The position numbers and the translations under genes were made by a program. A stretch of 64,000 nucleotides of DNA. Origin: Ruminiclostridium cellobioparum subsp. termitidis CT1112 (lineage in GTDB: Bacteria; Bacillota; Clostridia; Acetivibrionales; DSM-1351). Positions 27,156 to 36,824 of this stretch are shown in pieces; the stretch's first letter is position 1; every line of letters begins with the position of its first letter. The notes beneath the pieces were generated by a model. That model was not told where the DNA came from. It was given only the letters and a program-made list of their open reading frames with translations, and did not search any database. Location: assembly GCF_000350485.1 (NCBI RefSeq), contig NZ_AORV01000035.1:141163-205162 (forward strand), read 5' to 3'.

Positions 27156-28220
27156 TTAAGTCAGTATTTTGTTCAGTATCTCATTGCTCCTTAAAAGTTC
27201 CTTTGCCCTGTTCCTGTTCGCCTCAACATGTATGAAGGTATACCTGTTGGGTTTTATGGAGGGAGCAATGTCGATTGCCTTCTCAAAAGCCTCAGCCTTC
27301 ATACCAAGAGTTGCAACATGATCAAAGAAGCCTGTATCGCCCAGGAACTTTTCCACGCGCTCAAACCTGTGCTGCTGAACCAGACTCATCAGGTATGTTG
27401 CAATTCCCACCTGGATTCCGTGGAGCTGAGGCTTGTCGAGTATTTTATCCAGAGCATGGGATATGAGGTGCTCACTTCCGCTGGCCGGTGAGCTGCTGCC
27501 CGCTATTTCCATTGCAATACCGCTCATGGTCAGCGAGTCAACCATCTCTTTCAGAAAAAATTGTTCGGTTATATTGGTGTAGGGCATTCTCACAATACTG
27601 TTGACCGACTTTTTAGCCAGCATGGCGGCAAAATCATCAACCCTTGCCGCATTGTTACGTTCTTCAAAATACCAGTCAAATACCGCCGAAATCTTAGAAA
27701 CTATATCTCCCAGCCCGGAATATATGAATTTGACAGGAGCGTTTTTTATAACCGCAAGATCAACAATGATACCAAAAGGCATTGCGGCATGCACCGAGGT
27801 TCTTTTGCCGTTTATGACCAGTGAACAGCCTGAGCTTGAAAAGCCGTCATTTGAGGTTGAAGTGGGTATGCTTATAAAAGGAAGGTTATTCAAAAAAGCA
27901 ATATACTTGGCAGTATCCAGCACCTTTCCCCCGCCCACACCGACGACCGCATCGGCTTTTGAAGGGATGGAAAAAGCATGGGGTATAAGCTTTTCAATGG
28001 TTATATCATCAAAGTCATAGGTTTCCAGAAGTGAGAGTGCCGTTTTATTCTTAATGGAAGAAATGATTTTTTCTCCAAAAAGCTCTCTTATGCCCTCTCC
28101 GAATAGCACAATAACCCTTGAAATACCGGCTCTTTCAACATATGAACCGACATTTTCCAGAATGTTGCTGTTTACCTCCATTATTGCAGGAATATCAATT
28201 CTGTGTATGGCTGTTTTCAT
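27156..28220 (-). CDS. Glycerol-1-phosphate dehydrogenase family (EgsA/AraM-like)
   Basis: A 354-residue iron/zinc-dependent alcohol-dehydrogenase-fold enzyme of the glycerol-1-phosphate dehydrogenase group, which reduces dihydroxyacetone phosphate to sn-glycerol-1-phosphate. Features are the nucleotide-binding GVGGGKVLDTAKY (about residues 90-102), the substrate loop PTSTSNDGFSS, and metal-binding segments ending in GSEHLISHALD and HGIQVG. The start is ATG 28220 (RBS GGAGG), not the longer frame. It follows a HAD phosphatase gene by 56 bp in the same direction. Bacterial homologues support either archaeal-type ether-lipid precursors or wall-polymer glycerol phosphate, and no prenyltransferase partner is present in this window. 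Confidence 0.85.
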   Translation of the reverse strand: MKTAIHRIDIPAIMEVNSNILENVGSYVERAGISRVIVLFGEGIRELFGEKIISSIKNKTALSLLETYDFDDITIEKLIPHAFSIPSKADAVVGVGGGKVLDTAKYIAFLNNLPFISIPTSTSNDGFSSSGCSLVINGKRTSVHAAMPFGIIVDLAVIKNAPVKFIYSGLGDIVSKISAVFDWYFEERNNAARVDDFAAMLAKKSVNSIVRMPYTNITEQFFLKEMVDSLTMSGIAMEIAGSSSPASGSEHLISHALDKILDKPQLHGIQVGIATYLMSLVQQHRFERVEKFLGDTGFFDHVATLGMKAEAFEKAIDIAPSIKPNRYTFIHVEANRNRAKELLRSNEILNKILT

Positions 28221-28276
28221 ATTGCCTCCAAATTCTTTACTCACATGCCGGCTGTTTATACGGTTTTTGAGGTTGT

Positions 28277-28930
28277 CTATTTCAGCATCCCCTGCCGGAC
28301 CATATACTCATCAACCTCATTATATTTGTTAAAAGGAACAAATGGTACATTTTGTTCTGATAAATGCTTTTTCAGATCATTTCTTGCAAAAGCGCAATCG
28401 GCAGCTTTTGCCGCCCCTATATCAGGCTCGCTGTCCCCGGCAAAATATACTTTTTCATATCTTGCCTTCAAGGCTGCTACCACTTTCGCCTTATCTATGC
28501 CCCAAATACTGGAGTAAAACTCATTCTTTGGATCGGGCATTATGGTAATTCCTCTGTTCTGGTATCTGCCCTCCATGGAAATTACCGTGACATTCCGAAT
28601 ATTGAAATGTCCCAACAGCTTTTTAATATAATATGAAGTGCCGGCACTCAATATATAAAAATCCCCTCCCGAAGCCTCAACTTTTTTTATAAAGTCTATT
28701 GCATAGGGATCAAGGGGAAGTCCCAATATATCCTCCAGGATTTCTTCCTCGTTCCTGTCCATGGAACCGAAAATCCTGTTCAGAAAGTCCACGTTTATTT
28801 TTTTTGTCTTTTTCCATTCCTCATAATAATCCCAGGCCCAATCTTTTAAATACTTATCCATAACTATATGGTAAAAGTCCCTGTCTGTAAGTGTTCCATC
28901 AAAGTCAGATACAAATGCGAATTTTTTCAT
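28277..28930 (-). CDS. HAD-superfamily phosphatase (MtnX/SerB-like)
   Basis: A 217-residue HAD hydrolase with motif I DFDGTLTD (nucleophile D9 and acid D11), motif II in ILSAGTS, motif III Lys in GIDKAKVV and motif IV GDSEPDIGAA. A cap insert at about 25-75 resembles the MtnX/phosphoserine-phosphatase type, so small phosphomonoesters are the likely substrates. It probably forms an operon with the glycerol-1-phosphate dehydrogenase downstream. That pairing suggests it could act on a polyol phosphate, but the substrate cannot be read from the sequence. Confidence 0.8.
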   Translation of the reverse strand: MKKFAFVSDFDGTLTDRDFYHIVMDKYLKDWAWDYYEEWKKTKKINVDFLNRIFGSMDRNEEEILEDILGLPLDPYAIDFIKKVEASGGDFYILSAGTSYYIKKLLGHFNIRNVTVISMEGRYQNRGITIMPDPKNEFYSSIWGIDKAKVVAALKARYEKVYFAGDSEPDIGAAKAADCAFARNDLKKHLSEQNVPFVPFNKYNEVDEYMVRQGMLK

Positions 28931-28986
28931 GACGTTTATCCCCCAATAGTTTGAATATATTTATTGTTTGTTTATATTTGATTTTA

Positions 28987-29042
28987 TATATCCTTTGCTG
29001 TATACCCTTTATTGTATACCCTTTATTGTATATCCTTTGCTG
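28987..29042. repeat. Four 14-bp tandem repeats in ABBA order
   Basis: Units TATATCCTTTGCTG, TATACCCTTTATTG, TATACCCTTTATTG and TATATCCTTTGCTG run without a gap upstream of the HAD phosphatase gene and downstream of the helicase stop. The outer units are identical and the inner two are identical. Confidence 0.85.
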
Positions 29043-29081
29043 AGCTGTTTTTCCTATACAAGTGCTCCCTGTTGGATAAGA

Positions 29082-30416
29082 CTAATTTGGACGGTCTTTT
29101 CCAGTGCTGCTCTTTTTGCTGCCAATGCTCTTAATGTTCTTATTATTTGGATTCTTGATGCCAAAATTTGCTTTGGGCTTGCCAGGCCTTTCCCTTTCAG
29201 ACCTTCTTGAAATAGTTTTTTGCTGAGGCTTTACATGATTTACTCTTGGTTCGGAATTCATTACTACGGCAGGAGTATGATTTACAATTGAATATTCATG
29301 TTCCTCAACTACAGGTATACGCTTTGATATTAATTTTTCAATATCTTTTAGATACTTCCTTTCCTCTTCATCACAAAAGGATATTGATGCACCTTCCTGC
29401 CCTGCTCTTCCTGTACGGCCGATTCTATGAACATAGGTTTCGGGAGAGGCCGGCAGATCAAAATTAATAACATGTGAGAGTTTTTCCACATCAATTCCGC
29501 GGGCGGCAATATCCGTAGCCACCAAAACCCTGATTTTCCTTCCCTTGAAAGAGTTTAATGCCAGCTGCCTGGCGCCCTGTGATTTATCTCCATGTATGGC
29601 CTGCGCTTTAATTCCCGCTTTGACAAGTGTTTTTGCCACTCTGTCCGCACCGTGCTTTGTACGGGTAAATACCAGAACCGATTCAAATGTTTTATCCTTC
29701 AACAGATGTATCAATAAGGCTCTCTTGTCTTTCTTTTCTACAAAGTAAACGCTCTGCATAATAGTATCCACAGTTGATGAGACCGGCGTAACCGATACTT
29801 TTACCGGATCTGTCAGCAATGAATTTGCGAGTTTTGCAATTTCCTCCGGCATGGTAGCTGAAAAAAGCAGAGTTTGTCTTTTGGAAGGTAAAATTTTTAT
29901 TACTTTCCTCACATCGGGTCCAAACCCCATATCCAGCATTCTATCTGCTTCGTCAAGTACAAAATAACCGATATGTGATAAATCAATATATTTTTGATTG
30001 ATCAGGTCAAGCAATCTTCCCGGAGTGGCTATTAAAACATCAACGCCTGCCTGCAATTTATCTGTTTGTGTTTTCTGCGCCACTCCTCCAAAAACAACAC
30101 AGTATTTTAACCCGGTAAATCTCCCGTAAGCTGCGAAACTCTCCATAATCTGCATTGCCAATTCTCTTGTAGGTGTGAGTACAAGAGCCCTTATGGGCCT
30201 TGATTTCTTTCCTGCAATTTCTTCTGAAAGCAATTGAATTATGGGCATTGCAAAAGCCGCCGTCTTACCTGTTCCGGTTTGTGCACAGCCAAGCAGATCC
30301 TTTTTTAACAGTATTGGAGGAATAGCCTGTTCCTGAATACTTGTCGGCACCTCATATTTTTCATGCTCTATGGCCCTTAAAATAGGTTCGTTTAAATTTA
30401 AATCCTTAAATATCAT
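29082..30416 (-). CDS. rhlE: DEAD-box RNA helicase, RhlE-like
   Basis: A 444-residue ATP-dependent RNA helicase. Motifs in order are Q-motif region PTSIQEQAI, Walker A AQTGTGKT (about 46-53), PTRELA, GG, TPGR, DEAD (about 150), SAT, then RecA2 motifs ARGIDV and [11 protein letters not shown] basic, Ser/Lys-rich tail (about 380-444) replaces the C-terminal RNA-binding domain of DeaD proteins, as in RhlE. It has RBS AAGGAG before ATG 30416. It is divergent from the second helicase gene, with 243 bp between them. It likely unwinds structured RNA in ribosome assembly or cold adaptation. Confidence 0.92.
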   Translation of the reverse strand: MIFKDLNLNEPILRAIEHEKYEVPTSIQEQAIPPILLKKDLLGCAQTGTGKTAAFAMPIIQLLSEEIAGKKSRPIRALVLTPTRELAMQIMESFAAYGRFTGLKYCVVFGGVAQKTQTDKLQAGVDVLIATPGRLLDLINQKYIDLSHIGYFVLDEADRMLDMGFGPDVRKVIKILPSKRQTLLFSATMPEEIAKLANSLLTDPVKVSVTPVSSTVDTIMQSVYFVEKKDKRALLIHLLKDKTFESVLVFTRTKHGADRVAKTLVKAGIKAQAIHGDKSQGARQLALNSFKGRKIRVLVATDIAARGIDVEKLSHVINFDLPASPETYVHRIGRTGRAGQEGASISFCDEEERKYLKDIEKLISKRIPVVEEHEYSIVNHTPAVVMNSEPRVNHVKPQQKTISRRSERERPGKPKANFGIKNPNNKNIKSIGSKKSSTGKDRPN

Positions 30417-30533
30417 ATTTCTCCTTAATATATGTTGGTTTTATTACCAATCTATAATAGCATAGCAGCCAGGTACTGGCAAATAGTGTTGCAGCCCGTG
30501 ATTATTTTGTTAAGGCAATCTTAAAAATATACC

Positions 30534-30553
30534 GGGTTCAAGCGTCCGAACCC
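30534..30553. repeat. Small hairpin between divergent helicase genes
   Basis: GGGTTC and GAACCC separated by 8 bp, midway between the two helicase genes. It resembles a tRNA T-arm only superficially and no acceptor or anticodon stem accompanies it. Confidence 0.4.
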
Positions 30554-30659
30554 CTACCATATATTACCACAAAATAAATAAACATTGCAAAAACAGTAAA
30601 TAATAATTATTATTGTATAGGTATGATAAATTTTAAGATTATAAAGTAAAGGAACAAAA

Positions 30660-32447
30660 ATGGAAAATTTAAGTTTTAAGGATCTCAACCTTTCAAATGA
30701 AGTACAACATGCAATAGCCGACATGGGGTTTGAGGAGGCCACTCCCATTCAATCCCAATCTATTCCCCCAATTCTTGAAGGTAATGATTTAATAGGCCAG
30801 GCTCAGACAGGAACAGGAAAGACCTGTGCATTCGGCATACCGGCCATTGAAATGATTCAGCCCCAAATTGATACCATACAGGTTTTGGTGCTTTGTCCCA
30901 CAAGAGAGCTAGCAATACAGTCCTCGGAAGAGCTGAGAAATGTATTGAAATATAAAGACGGAATAAGAATTTTACCTGTATACGGCGGCCAGCCCATAGA
31001 CAGACAGATATTGGCGCTGAAAAAGCGTCCCCAGATTATAATCGGAACTCCCGGACGTGTTATGGACCACATGAGACGCAGGACCATAAAGCTGGAAAAC
31101 CTGAAAATGATAGTTCTGGATGAAGCGGATGAAATGCTGAATATGGGTTTCCGCGAAGACATTGATACCATATTGGAAAAGGTTCCTGAAGACAGGCAGA
31201 CAATACTCTTTTCGGCCACAATGCCAAAGGAAATTCTTGATATAACCAGGAAATATCAAAAAGACCCGGTTCATATAAAGGTAGCACACAAACAGCTGAC
31301 TGTTCCCAGTATTGAGCAGTATTATCTGGAAGTCAAGGAATCTGCAAAGCTGGAGGTTCTTTCCCGCCTGATTGATACAAATGACATCAAGCTGTCCCTG
31401 GTATTCTGCAATACTAAAAAGAGAGTCGATGATCTGACCTCAAGTCTCCAGTCAAGAGGTTTCTCAGCCGAAGCCCTCCATGGCGACATGCGCCAGGAGC
31501 ACAGAGACAAGGTCATGTCCCAGTTCAGAAAAGGAAACTTTGACATTCTGATTGCCACAGACGTAGCAGCAAGGGGTATTGATGTGGATGACGTGGAAGC
31601 CGTATTCAATTATGACATTCCAAGTGATGAAGAATACTACGTTCACAGAATCGGCAGAACAGGCAGGGCGGGCAGAACAGGCAAAGCCTTTACCTTTATT
31701 TCGGGAAGGGAAATTTATAAGCTCAGAGATATTCAGCGCTATACAAAATCTACTGTAAGCTTGATAAAGCCTCCCACAATAAATGATGTTGAAGAGAAAA
31801 AGATGTCAAATGTGCTCAATTTACTTAAGGAAAATCTGGGCCATGAAGGATTATCCAAGTATCTAAGCCATATTGAGAGATTTGTAAATACAATCAATTC
31901 CGATACTGAAGATCAGGATGATAGTTTCGTAACTTCTCTGGATGTAGCTGCCGCATTGTTAAAGATGTACACCGAGCAGAGCGGAAACTTTCCAAATACG
32001 GTAAGTGAAATAGACGAAACGTCGGATTTCGATTCGGATTCCGGCAATGATATGGTAAGGCTGTTTATCAATATCGGCAGCGAGAACAAGATCCAGCCCA
32101 AGCATATTATTGAAGGCCTTGTGGAATCTTCCGGCCTTCCCGGTAAAATGGTGGGTTCCATAGATATTTTCGACAGGTATTCCTTTGTTGAAGTACCAAA
32201 GGAATTTGCCGCAGAGGTCCTGCGGTCCATGAAGAACCATACCATCAAGGGCAAGAGGATTAATATTGAGAAATCAACCCCGCGTAAAAAAGCCGGAAGA
32301 AGCAGTTCCGGTTTCGGCAGAAACAGCGGCACCTACAACACCTTTACCGGTCATGGCGGCGGAAACGGAGGCCAGGGGCCGAAAAGAAAGTCAGGTCACC
32401 CGGGTTTTAAAGCTGCAGGCGGTAAATCCTACAGAAAAGACCGGTAA
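30660..32447 (+). CDS. deaD: DEAD-box RNA helicase DeaD/CsdA-like with DbpA-type RNA-binding domain
   Basis: A 595-residue helicase with Walker [35 protein letters not shown] and [10 protein letters not shown] in order. A linker of about 100 residues is followed by a DbpA/CsdA-type RNA-binding fold (RLFINIGSENKI, residues about 460-535). The Gly/Arg/Ser-rich basic tail has GRSSSGFGRNSG. RBS AAAGGAAC precedes ATG 30660. Members remodel rRNA and help translation at low temperature. The next gene, a nitroreductase, starts 68 bp downstream without an obvious terminator between them, so they may share a transcript. Confidence 0.93.
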   Translation: MENLSFKDLNLSNEVQHAIADMGFEEATPIQSQSIPPILEGNDLIGQAQTGTGKTCAFGIPAIEMIQPQIDTIQVLVLCPTRELAIQSSEELRNVLKYKDGIRILPVYGGQPIDRQILALKKRPQIIIGTPGRVMDHMRRRTIKLENLKMIVLDEADEMLNMGFREDIDTILEKVPEDRQTILFSATMPKEILDITRKYQKDPVHIKVAHKQLTVPSIEQYYLEVKESAKLEVLSRLIDTNDIKLSLVFCNTKKRVDDLTSSLQSRGFSAEALHGDMRQEHRDKVMSQFRKGNFDILIATDVAARGIDVDDVEAVFNYDIPSDEEYYVHRIGRTGRAGRTGKAFTFISGREIYKLRDIQRYTKSTVSLIKPPTINDVEEKKMSNVLNLLKENLGHEGLSKYLSHIERFVNTINSDTEDQDDSFVTSLDVAAALLKMYTEQSGNFPNTVSEIDETSDFDSDSGNDMVRLFINIGSENKIQPKHIIEGLVESSGLPGKMVGSIDIFDRYSFVEVPKEFAAEVLRSMKNHTIKGKRINIEKSTPRKKAGRSSSGFGRNSGTYNTFTGHGGGNGGQGPKRKSGHPGFKAAGGKSYRKDR

Positions 32448-32515
32448 TATATGTTTAAAATCGTATTTAAGTGGTAAATCTTATTTATGTAAAAACATTA
32501 AGGAGGATTACCAAT

Positions 32516-33115
32516 ATGTCAAAAGATTTTTATAATGCGGTTAAAGATAGACGTTCTTTTTATGGAATCAGCAAAGAGTCAACTGTTTCAAATACAAGGC
32601 TTCAGGAAATTGTAAATGATGCAGTTAAATACGCTCCTACTGCGTTTAACAGTCAGAGCAGCAGAGTCATGGTTTTACTCGGCGTACATCACGATAAATT
32701 ATGGGATCTGACAAAGGAGGAACTGAGAAAGCTCGTACCTCCAGAGAACTTTAGTTCAACTGAAAGCAAAATTGATTCATTTAAAAACGGTTATGGTACG
32801 GTATTGTTTTTTGAGGATCAATCAGTGGTAGAATCACTGCAGCGCCAATTTGAACTGTACAAGGACAATTTTCCCGTCTGGTCTTTAGAGTCCAGCGGAA
32901 TGCTGCAGTATATAGTTTGGACCGCACTTGAGCTGGAGGGTTTTGGTGCTTCGCTGCAGCATTATAATCCCCTTATAGATTCCAGTATAAGCAGGGAATG
33001 GAATATTCCTTCCAACTGGAAGCTGCTGGCCCAGATGCCTTTTGGAAAGCCTACTGCTTCTCCCGATGAAAAGCAGTTTCAGCCGCTGGATTTCAGAGTA
33101 AAGTTTTTAAAGTAA
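32516..33115 (+). CDS. Nitroreductase family flavoprotein, Frm2-like
   Basis: A 199-residue FMN-dependent oxidoreductase of the nitroreductase superfamily. The start is ATG 32516 with RBS AGGAGG. N-terminal DFYNAVKDRRSFYGI is the Arg-rich FMN phosphate-binding segment, and NSQSSR follows near residue 45. Toward the C-terminus QMPFGKPT is the usual NADPH/FMN motif. The closest type is the yeast Frm2/Hbn1-like branch. It may detoxify nitro compounds or quinones, or handle redox stress, and its natural substrate is unknown. A strong terminator follows 57 bp downstream. Confidence 0.88.
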   Translation: MSKDFYNAVKDRRSFYGISKESTVSNTRLQEIVNDAVKYAPTAFNSQSSRVMVLLGVHHDKLWDLTKEELRKLVPPENFSSTESKIDSFKNGYGTVLFFEDQSVVESLQRQFELYKDNFPVWSLESSGMLQYIVWTALELEGFGASLQHYNPLIDSSISREWNIPSNWKLLAQMPFGKPTASPDEKQFQPLDFRVKFLK

Positions 33116-33172
33116 AGTTTAAAGTTAACCTTATTGCGCAAATATTTTAAATTTAAATAATCTTTAAAGCAG

Positions 33173-33211
33173 ACGGGGCCGTCTCAAGAGAATCAATTGA
33201 GACAGCCCCGT
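33173..33211. terminator. Bidirectional terminator between nitroreductase and EPS operon
   Basis: Stem ACGGGGC.GTCTCA pairs with TGAGAC.GCCCCGT (14 bp, one mismatch) around an 11-base loop. It lies between the nitroreductase stop and the convergent stop of the BcsB-like gene and can serve both. Confidence 0.85.
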
Positions 33212-33241
33212 TTATATTATTGCCGGATTGTAATCCCGCCA

Positions 33242-35542
33242 TTATGGATTTGGCTTTTTATGCCGCATTCTCAGTATTATCAACAGCATTGCCAAGAACA
33301 GCACCACCATGACCGAGGTTCCTGCAAGTGCAAACAGCAGGGAGCTTCTGTTTTCAAATATGCTCTTTGCCAGGGTGGGTTTGGTTTCGGTAAGCTCCTC
33401 ATTCTGAAACTGATAGGATTTTATATTGCCTTTGCTGTCAATCAGAACAAAATCATTCTTAAGATTCCAGCTCATTTTTTCATTGCTGACCAGCTTCATC
33501 ACCCTGCCAAGAGCATTGGGATCAGGCCCTGTCAGGACCAGAAGTGCTCTGCCGTCGGCATAGGGTGATTTCAGCAGCTGCAGCGTCCCTATGGATCTTG
33601 CATAATCAGAGGTAAGGATTAATTTGTCATTTGTCATAAATTCCGACCCGCTGCTGTTATACTTAAAGTAAAGTTTGTCATTAATTTTTGATATGAGGCT
33701 GTTACCGGCAGGAGTTCCCGATGTGATGATATTATAGTTTGCCTCCTGCTCGTTGAATTCGCCCGCCTTTTTAACTGTCAGGCTGCCATAGGCATCGGCT
33801 GCAGCCGAATATAATGAAAGTGTTCTCCCCAGCAGTGTCAGTTCTGCTGCAGACGGTTTGTCCGACAATACCAGCAAAACGTCGTTCAGACTGCCCCCTT
33901 TCTGAAAAGGAGCCGGCCTGCTGTCAAAGCTGAGTCTGGTACTGTTGTCGGGGGGCAGGTAGATGGATGTATTCTTTGTGATATATGCCCATGGCATCTC
34001 ATCCCGCCTTGTAGTACAAAAAAGATCGGGTATTTCCAGATCAAATGCAAACTTCATGCTGCTGCCTTTTGTGCCCACGACATCGGCAGGCATGAAGAAG
34101 GTTAGTTCGTCATTGTCGGCGTTCTCCAGCGCCAGCTTTTTACTTCCCACAGGTATATCGCCCCAGTAGACGGTGAGCATTGACCTATTGAAATCCAGAT
34201 TTTTGCTGTACCTGAAATTTACCGTCACCTTACTTGCTGAGGATAAGATATAATCGGCAGGCAAGGGTAAAAACAGTGTTTTTTCCTGGCGGAAGGGCCC
34301 TATGAACTCAAAGCCCCCGCCGGTCATCTCCTGAAGGTTATATCTGTCGGCTTTCATATCACTTTGCGCTCTGGCATTCTTCCTTATTTCCGCAGTACCT
34401 TTCCTTATGAAGGTTATATTATCGCTTTCCTGACTTACACGCTCACTGTCTCCCAGGAAATAACCCGCTTCGGCCAGACAGTCGGCATCCTCGGAGGTAA
34501 TGAGGAGCAAGGGATTGCCCCGGTCATCATTTACAAACAGGAGCATGACCTGCCCCTTTAACTGATTGCGGTAAGGCTGAATATATTTAGTGAGCCCGGC
34601 AGGCATATCCTTTGACAGTCCGACCAATATATGCCTGCTTTTGCCGCCGCTTTGAGCTTCCTGCCAGGAACTTATTTCAAGATTATTATTATTTTTTGTA
34701 TTCTTGCCCAGTCCGGTCATAATCATCATGGCAGCAGCTACCTCTTCGTTCTGAGCCGTATCTGCAACAGTGACCGCCGTATCCGCTCCGCTCTGGTTAT
34801 CCGAAGATATGAAGGGATACGGATAAAAGTCGATACGGTTTTGGTGAGCCAGCAGATCATAGCCTACTTCCACACCGGAGGCTTCGGAGAAGGTAATCCA
34901 GTTTGCATTGCTTTCATCGTCTATGCAGCCCTGATCATTATAAAGCCTGGCATAGCCAAATATGGTAAGGGTGTTTGTGCTGCTCTCCCTGTCATTTTTG
35001 ATCAGGTTTGCCGGTATTAAAACATATATAAAATTCTTTTCATTATTTTTATAGGTCAATTGGCAGGAATAAAAGGGTTGTTTGTTTATTGCAAAGGTCA
35101 GCGTGCAGGGTATGTTTTTTATCAGCTGGCTGACCCTGTATTCCAGCTTTACACATACATATTTCGTACTCCAGTATTTAGGCAGGCTGAAATACAGGTC
35201 TGCCGAAGAGTATATTCCCTTCAGTATCTGCGGCGCATCCCATGTAAAATCCGCAGTCAGACTGGCCTTGGGAAGTTTGGGCTTTGTGGATGCAGGCGCG
35301 CCGGCATTTTCGAGCATACTGCCGACACTGGACAGCAAAGCATCCTCCGAAGATATTACTTTATCCTTATTATCCCGGCCGGAGACATCAGTTGCGGCAG
35401 CCTCGGCAATGGATGCTTTTGCGGCAGAAGCTGCATAGACGTCCCGAGCTGTTCCGCCTGCCGCAAAAACTATTGTTATCAATACAAAAATAGATACTCT
35501 GAAGAATTTACTCCTTCTTCCTTTTAACACGAACATGAACAT
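33242..35542 (-). CDS. BcsB-like cellulose-synthase-associated membrane protein
   Basis: About 766 residues with a signal peptide or anchor (FFRVSIFVLITIVFAAGG), a long extracytoplasmic beta-rich part and one C-terminal transmembrane helix followed by a short basic tail. This is the layout of BcsB, the carbohydrate-binding partner that embraces the BcsA synthase and guides the emerging glucan. Similar segments include SADLYFSLPKYW and NTLTIFGYARLYNDQGC. The start is taken at ATG 35542, where GGGGGAG is 7 bp upstream; it overlaps the GT2 gene end by 35 bp, so translation is coupled. It is the last gene of the exopolysaccharide operon. Confidence 0.82.
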   Translation of the reverse strand: MFMFVLKGRRSKFFRVSIFVLITIVFAAGGTARDVYAASAAKASIAEAAATDVSGRDNKDKVISSEDALLSSVGSMLENAGAPASTKPKLPKASLTADFTWDAPQILKGIYSSADLYFSLPKYWSTKYVCVKLEYRVSQLIKNIPCTLTFAINKQPFYSCQLTYKNNEKNFIYVLIPANLIKNDRESSTNTLTIFGYARLYNDQGCIDDESNANWITFSEASGVEVGYDLLAHQNRIDFYPYPFISSDNQSGADTAVTVADTAQNEEVAAAMMIMTGLGKNTKNNNNLEISSWQEAQSGGKSRHILVGLSKDMPAGLTKYIQPYRNQLKGQVMLLFVNDDRGNPLLLITSEDADCLAEAGYFLGDSERVSQESDNITFIRKGTAEIRKNARAQSDMKADRYNLQEMTGGGFEFIGPFRQEKTLFLPLPADYILSSASKVTVNFRYSKNLDFNRSMLTVYWGDIPVGSKKLALENADNDELTFFMPADVVGTKGSSMKFAFDLEIPDLFCTTRRDEMPWAYITKNTSIYLPPDNSTRLSFDSRPAPFQKGGSLNDVLLVLSDKPSAAELTLLGRTLSLYSAAADAYGSLTVKKAGEFNEQEANYNIITSGTPAGNSLISKINDKLYFKYNSSGSEFMTNDKLILTSDYARSIGTLQLLKSPYADGRALLVLTGPDPNALGRVMKLVSNEKMSWNLKNDFVLIDSKGNIKSYQFQNEELTETKPTLAKSIFENRSSLLFALAGTSVMVVLFLAMLLIILRMRHKKPNP

Positions 35543-36824
35543 TAGCATTCTCCCCCGGTTCTCTATTATTTTCTATAGATCGCTCAGTTTTATACCACTT
35601 TATCTCTCTTTTAAATATGGCATCATTTGCACTTTGTATTAAAGCATTCAATACTACAGCCACCCATAGCTTGGAATAGGTAAAAAGCATCAATAGTATG
35701 AGCAGTGCCGACTCCATATTGAACTCATTTTTCTCAACTGCCAGGGTTATCAGCACATTTAAAACAAATACGAGTATGGCCATAAGCCAGAGCACACTGG
35801 AAAAGCCCCCCAGGGTGACATGTGCAAAACCCAAAACCGACAGGATGAATATCAGATCGGAACAGACAAGAGAGGACAGCATAAGGATGTAAACCAGTCC
35901 GTAGTACAGGACATCCAGCCGCATAGCTCCAGCTTTCCTGTCAAATACATACTTGAAGTTTTCCTTCAGTACGTATATATTCCCTTTTGCCCATCTTGTC
36001 CTCTGCTTGAGCCATATGCGTAGCAGCTGCGGTTCCTGTTCCCAGGTCACAGACAGGGGCATCAGTTTAATTTTATATCCCATCCTGTATATTCTGAAGC
36101 TTATTTCGGTGTCTTCAGACAGGGCCTTTGTATCCCAGCCTCCGATACGTTCAATAATGCTCCTGCGTATGACAAAGTTTGTGCCGGGTATTGTGCACAG
36201 CTTGAAGAAAAACCATCTGCCTGCCTGGTTCATACATTGATAAGCCAGGGTTTCTATATTTACAAAGCGGGTCATCAGGGAAGCATTCCTGTTCCTGGTT
36301 CTGAACTTTCCTATGACGGCGCCCAGCTTATCGTCCGACATGAGATTTTCCACCAATAGGGTGAGTGCATTGGGTTCGGGGGTATTATCGGCGTCATATA
36401 TTGCGATTACACTTCCGCTGCTCACCGAAAATCCGATATTGAGAGCATTGGACTTTCCCTTGCCGCCCGAAACGTTATCGGTATTTATTACTATCAGCTT
36501 TCTGTCGGGATTTTTTTCCTGTATTTTTTTCAAAACCTCCGCAGAGTCATCAGAGGAATTGTCGTTTATTACTATGATTTCGTATTTATCCTTCGGGTAA
36601 TCAAGAGCCAAAAGCGCCTGAACAGTCTTTCTTATTACAATGCTTTCATTATGAGCCGGAACCATTATTGAAACCATGGGATATTCCTTCAGCTTTATGT
36701 GTCCGTCGGTACGGTTGACCCGGATGTAGTAGAGAAAGCCTCCTATGGACAAAACCACATTTATCAGCATAAGTCCCCAAATAGCAATAATAGCGTACAA
36801 TGACAATATATCTATCAGTGTCAA
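35508..36824 (-). CDS. BcsA-like GT2 processive glycosyltransferase without PilZ
   Basis: A 438-residue membrane synthase beginning at TTG 36824 (RBS AGGGGGA), which overlaps the preceding stop as TTGA. One N-terminal helix is followed by the GT-A domain: D in INDNSSDD, DxD in YDAD (143-146), the catalytic-base region SED (236-238) and the QRTRW motif (274-278), then three or four C-terminal helices. These are the D, DxD, TED and QxxRW hallmarks of cellulose/poly-GlcNAc synthases. Unlike BcsA it has no PilZ domain for c-di-GMP. Its BcsB-like partner is encoded directly downstream, so a beta-glucan polymer is likely. The sugar itself is an inference. Confidence 0.88.
   Translation of the reverse strand: MTLIDILSLYAIIAIWGLMLINVVLSIGGFLYYIRVNRTDGHIKLKEYPMVSIMVPAHNESIVIRKTVQALLALDYPKDKYEIIVINDNSSDDSAEVLKKIQEKNPDRKLIVINTDNVSGGKGKSNALNIGFSVSSGSVIAIYDADNTPEPNALTLLVENLMSDDKLGAVIGKFRTRNRNASLMTRFVNIETLAYQCMNQAGRWFFFKLCTIPGTNFVIRRSIIERIGGWDTKALSEDTEISFRIYRMGYKIKLMPLSVTWEQEPQLLRIWLKQRTRWAKGNIYVLKENFKYVFDRKAGAMRLDVLYYGLVYILMLSSLVCSDLIFILSVLGFAHVTLGGFSSVLWLMAILVFVLNVLITLAVEKNEFNMESALLILLMLFTYSKLWVAVVLNALIQSANDAIFKREIKWYKTERSIENNREPGENANVHVRVKRKKE

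Noticed and set aside
30534..30553. tRNA T-arm-like GGGTTC...GAACCC
   Set aside because: No acceptor, D or anticodon stems around it; just a short hairpin.
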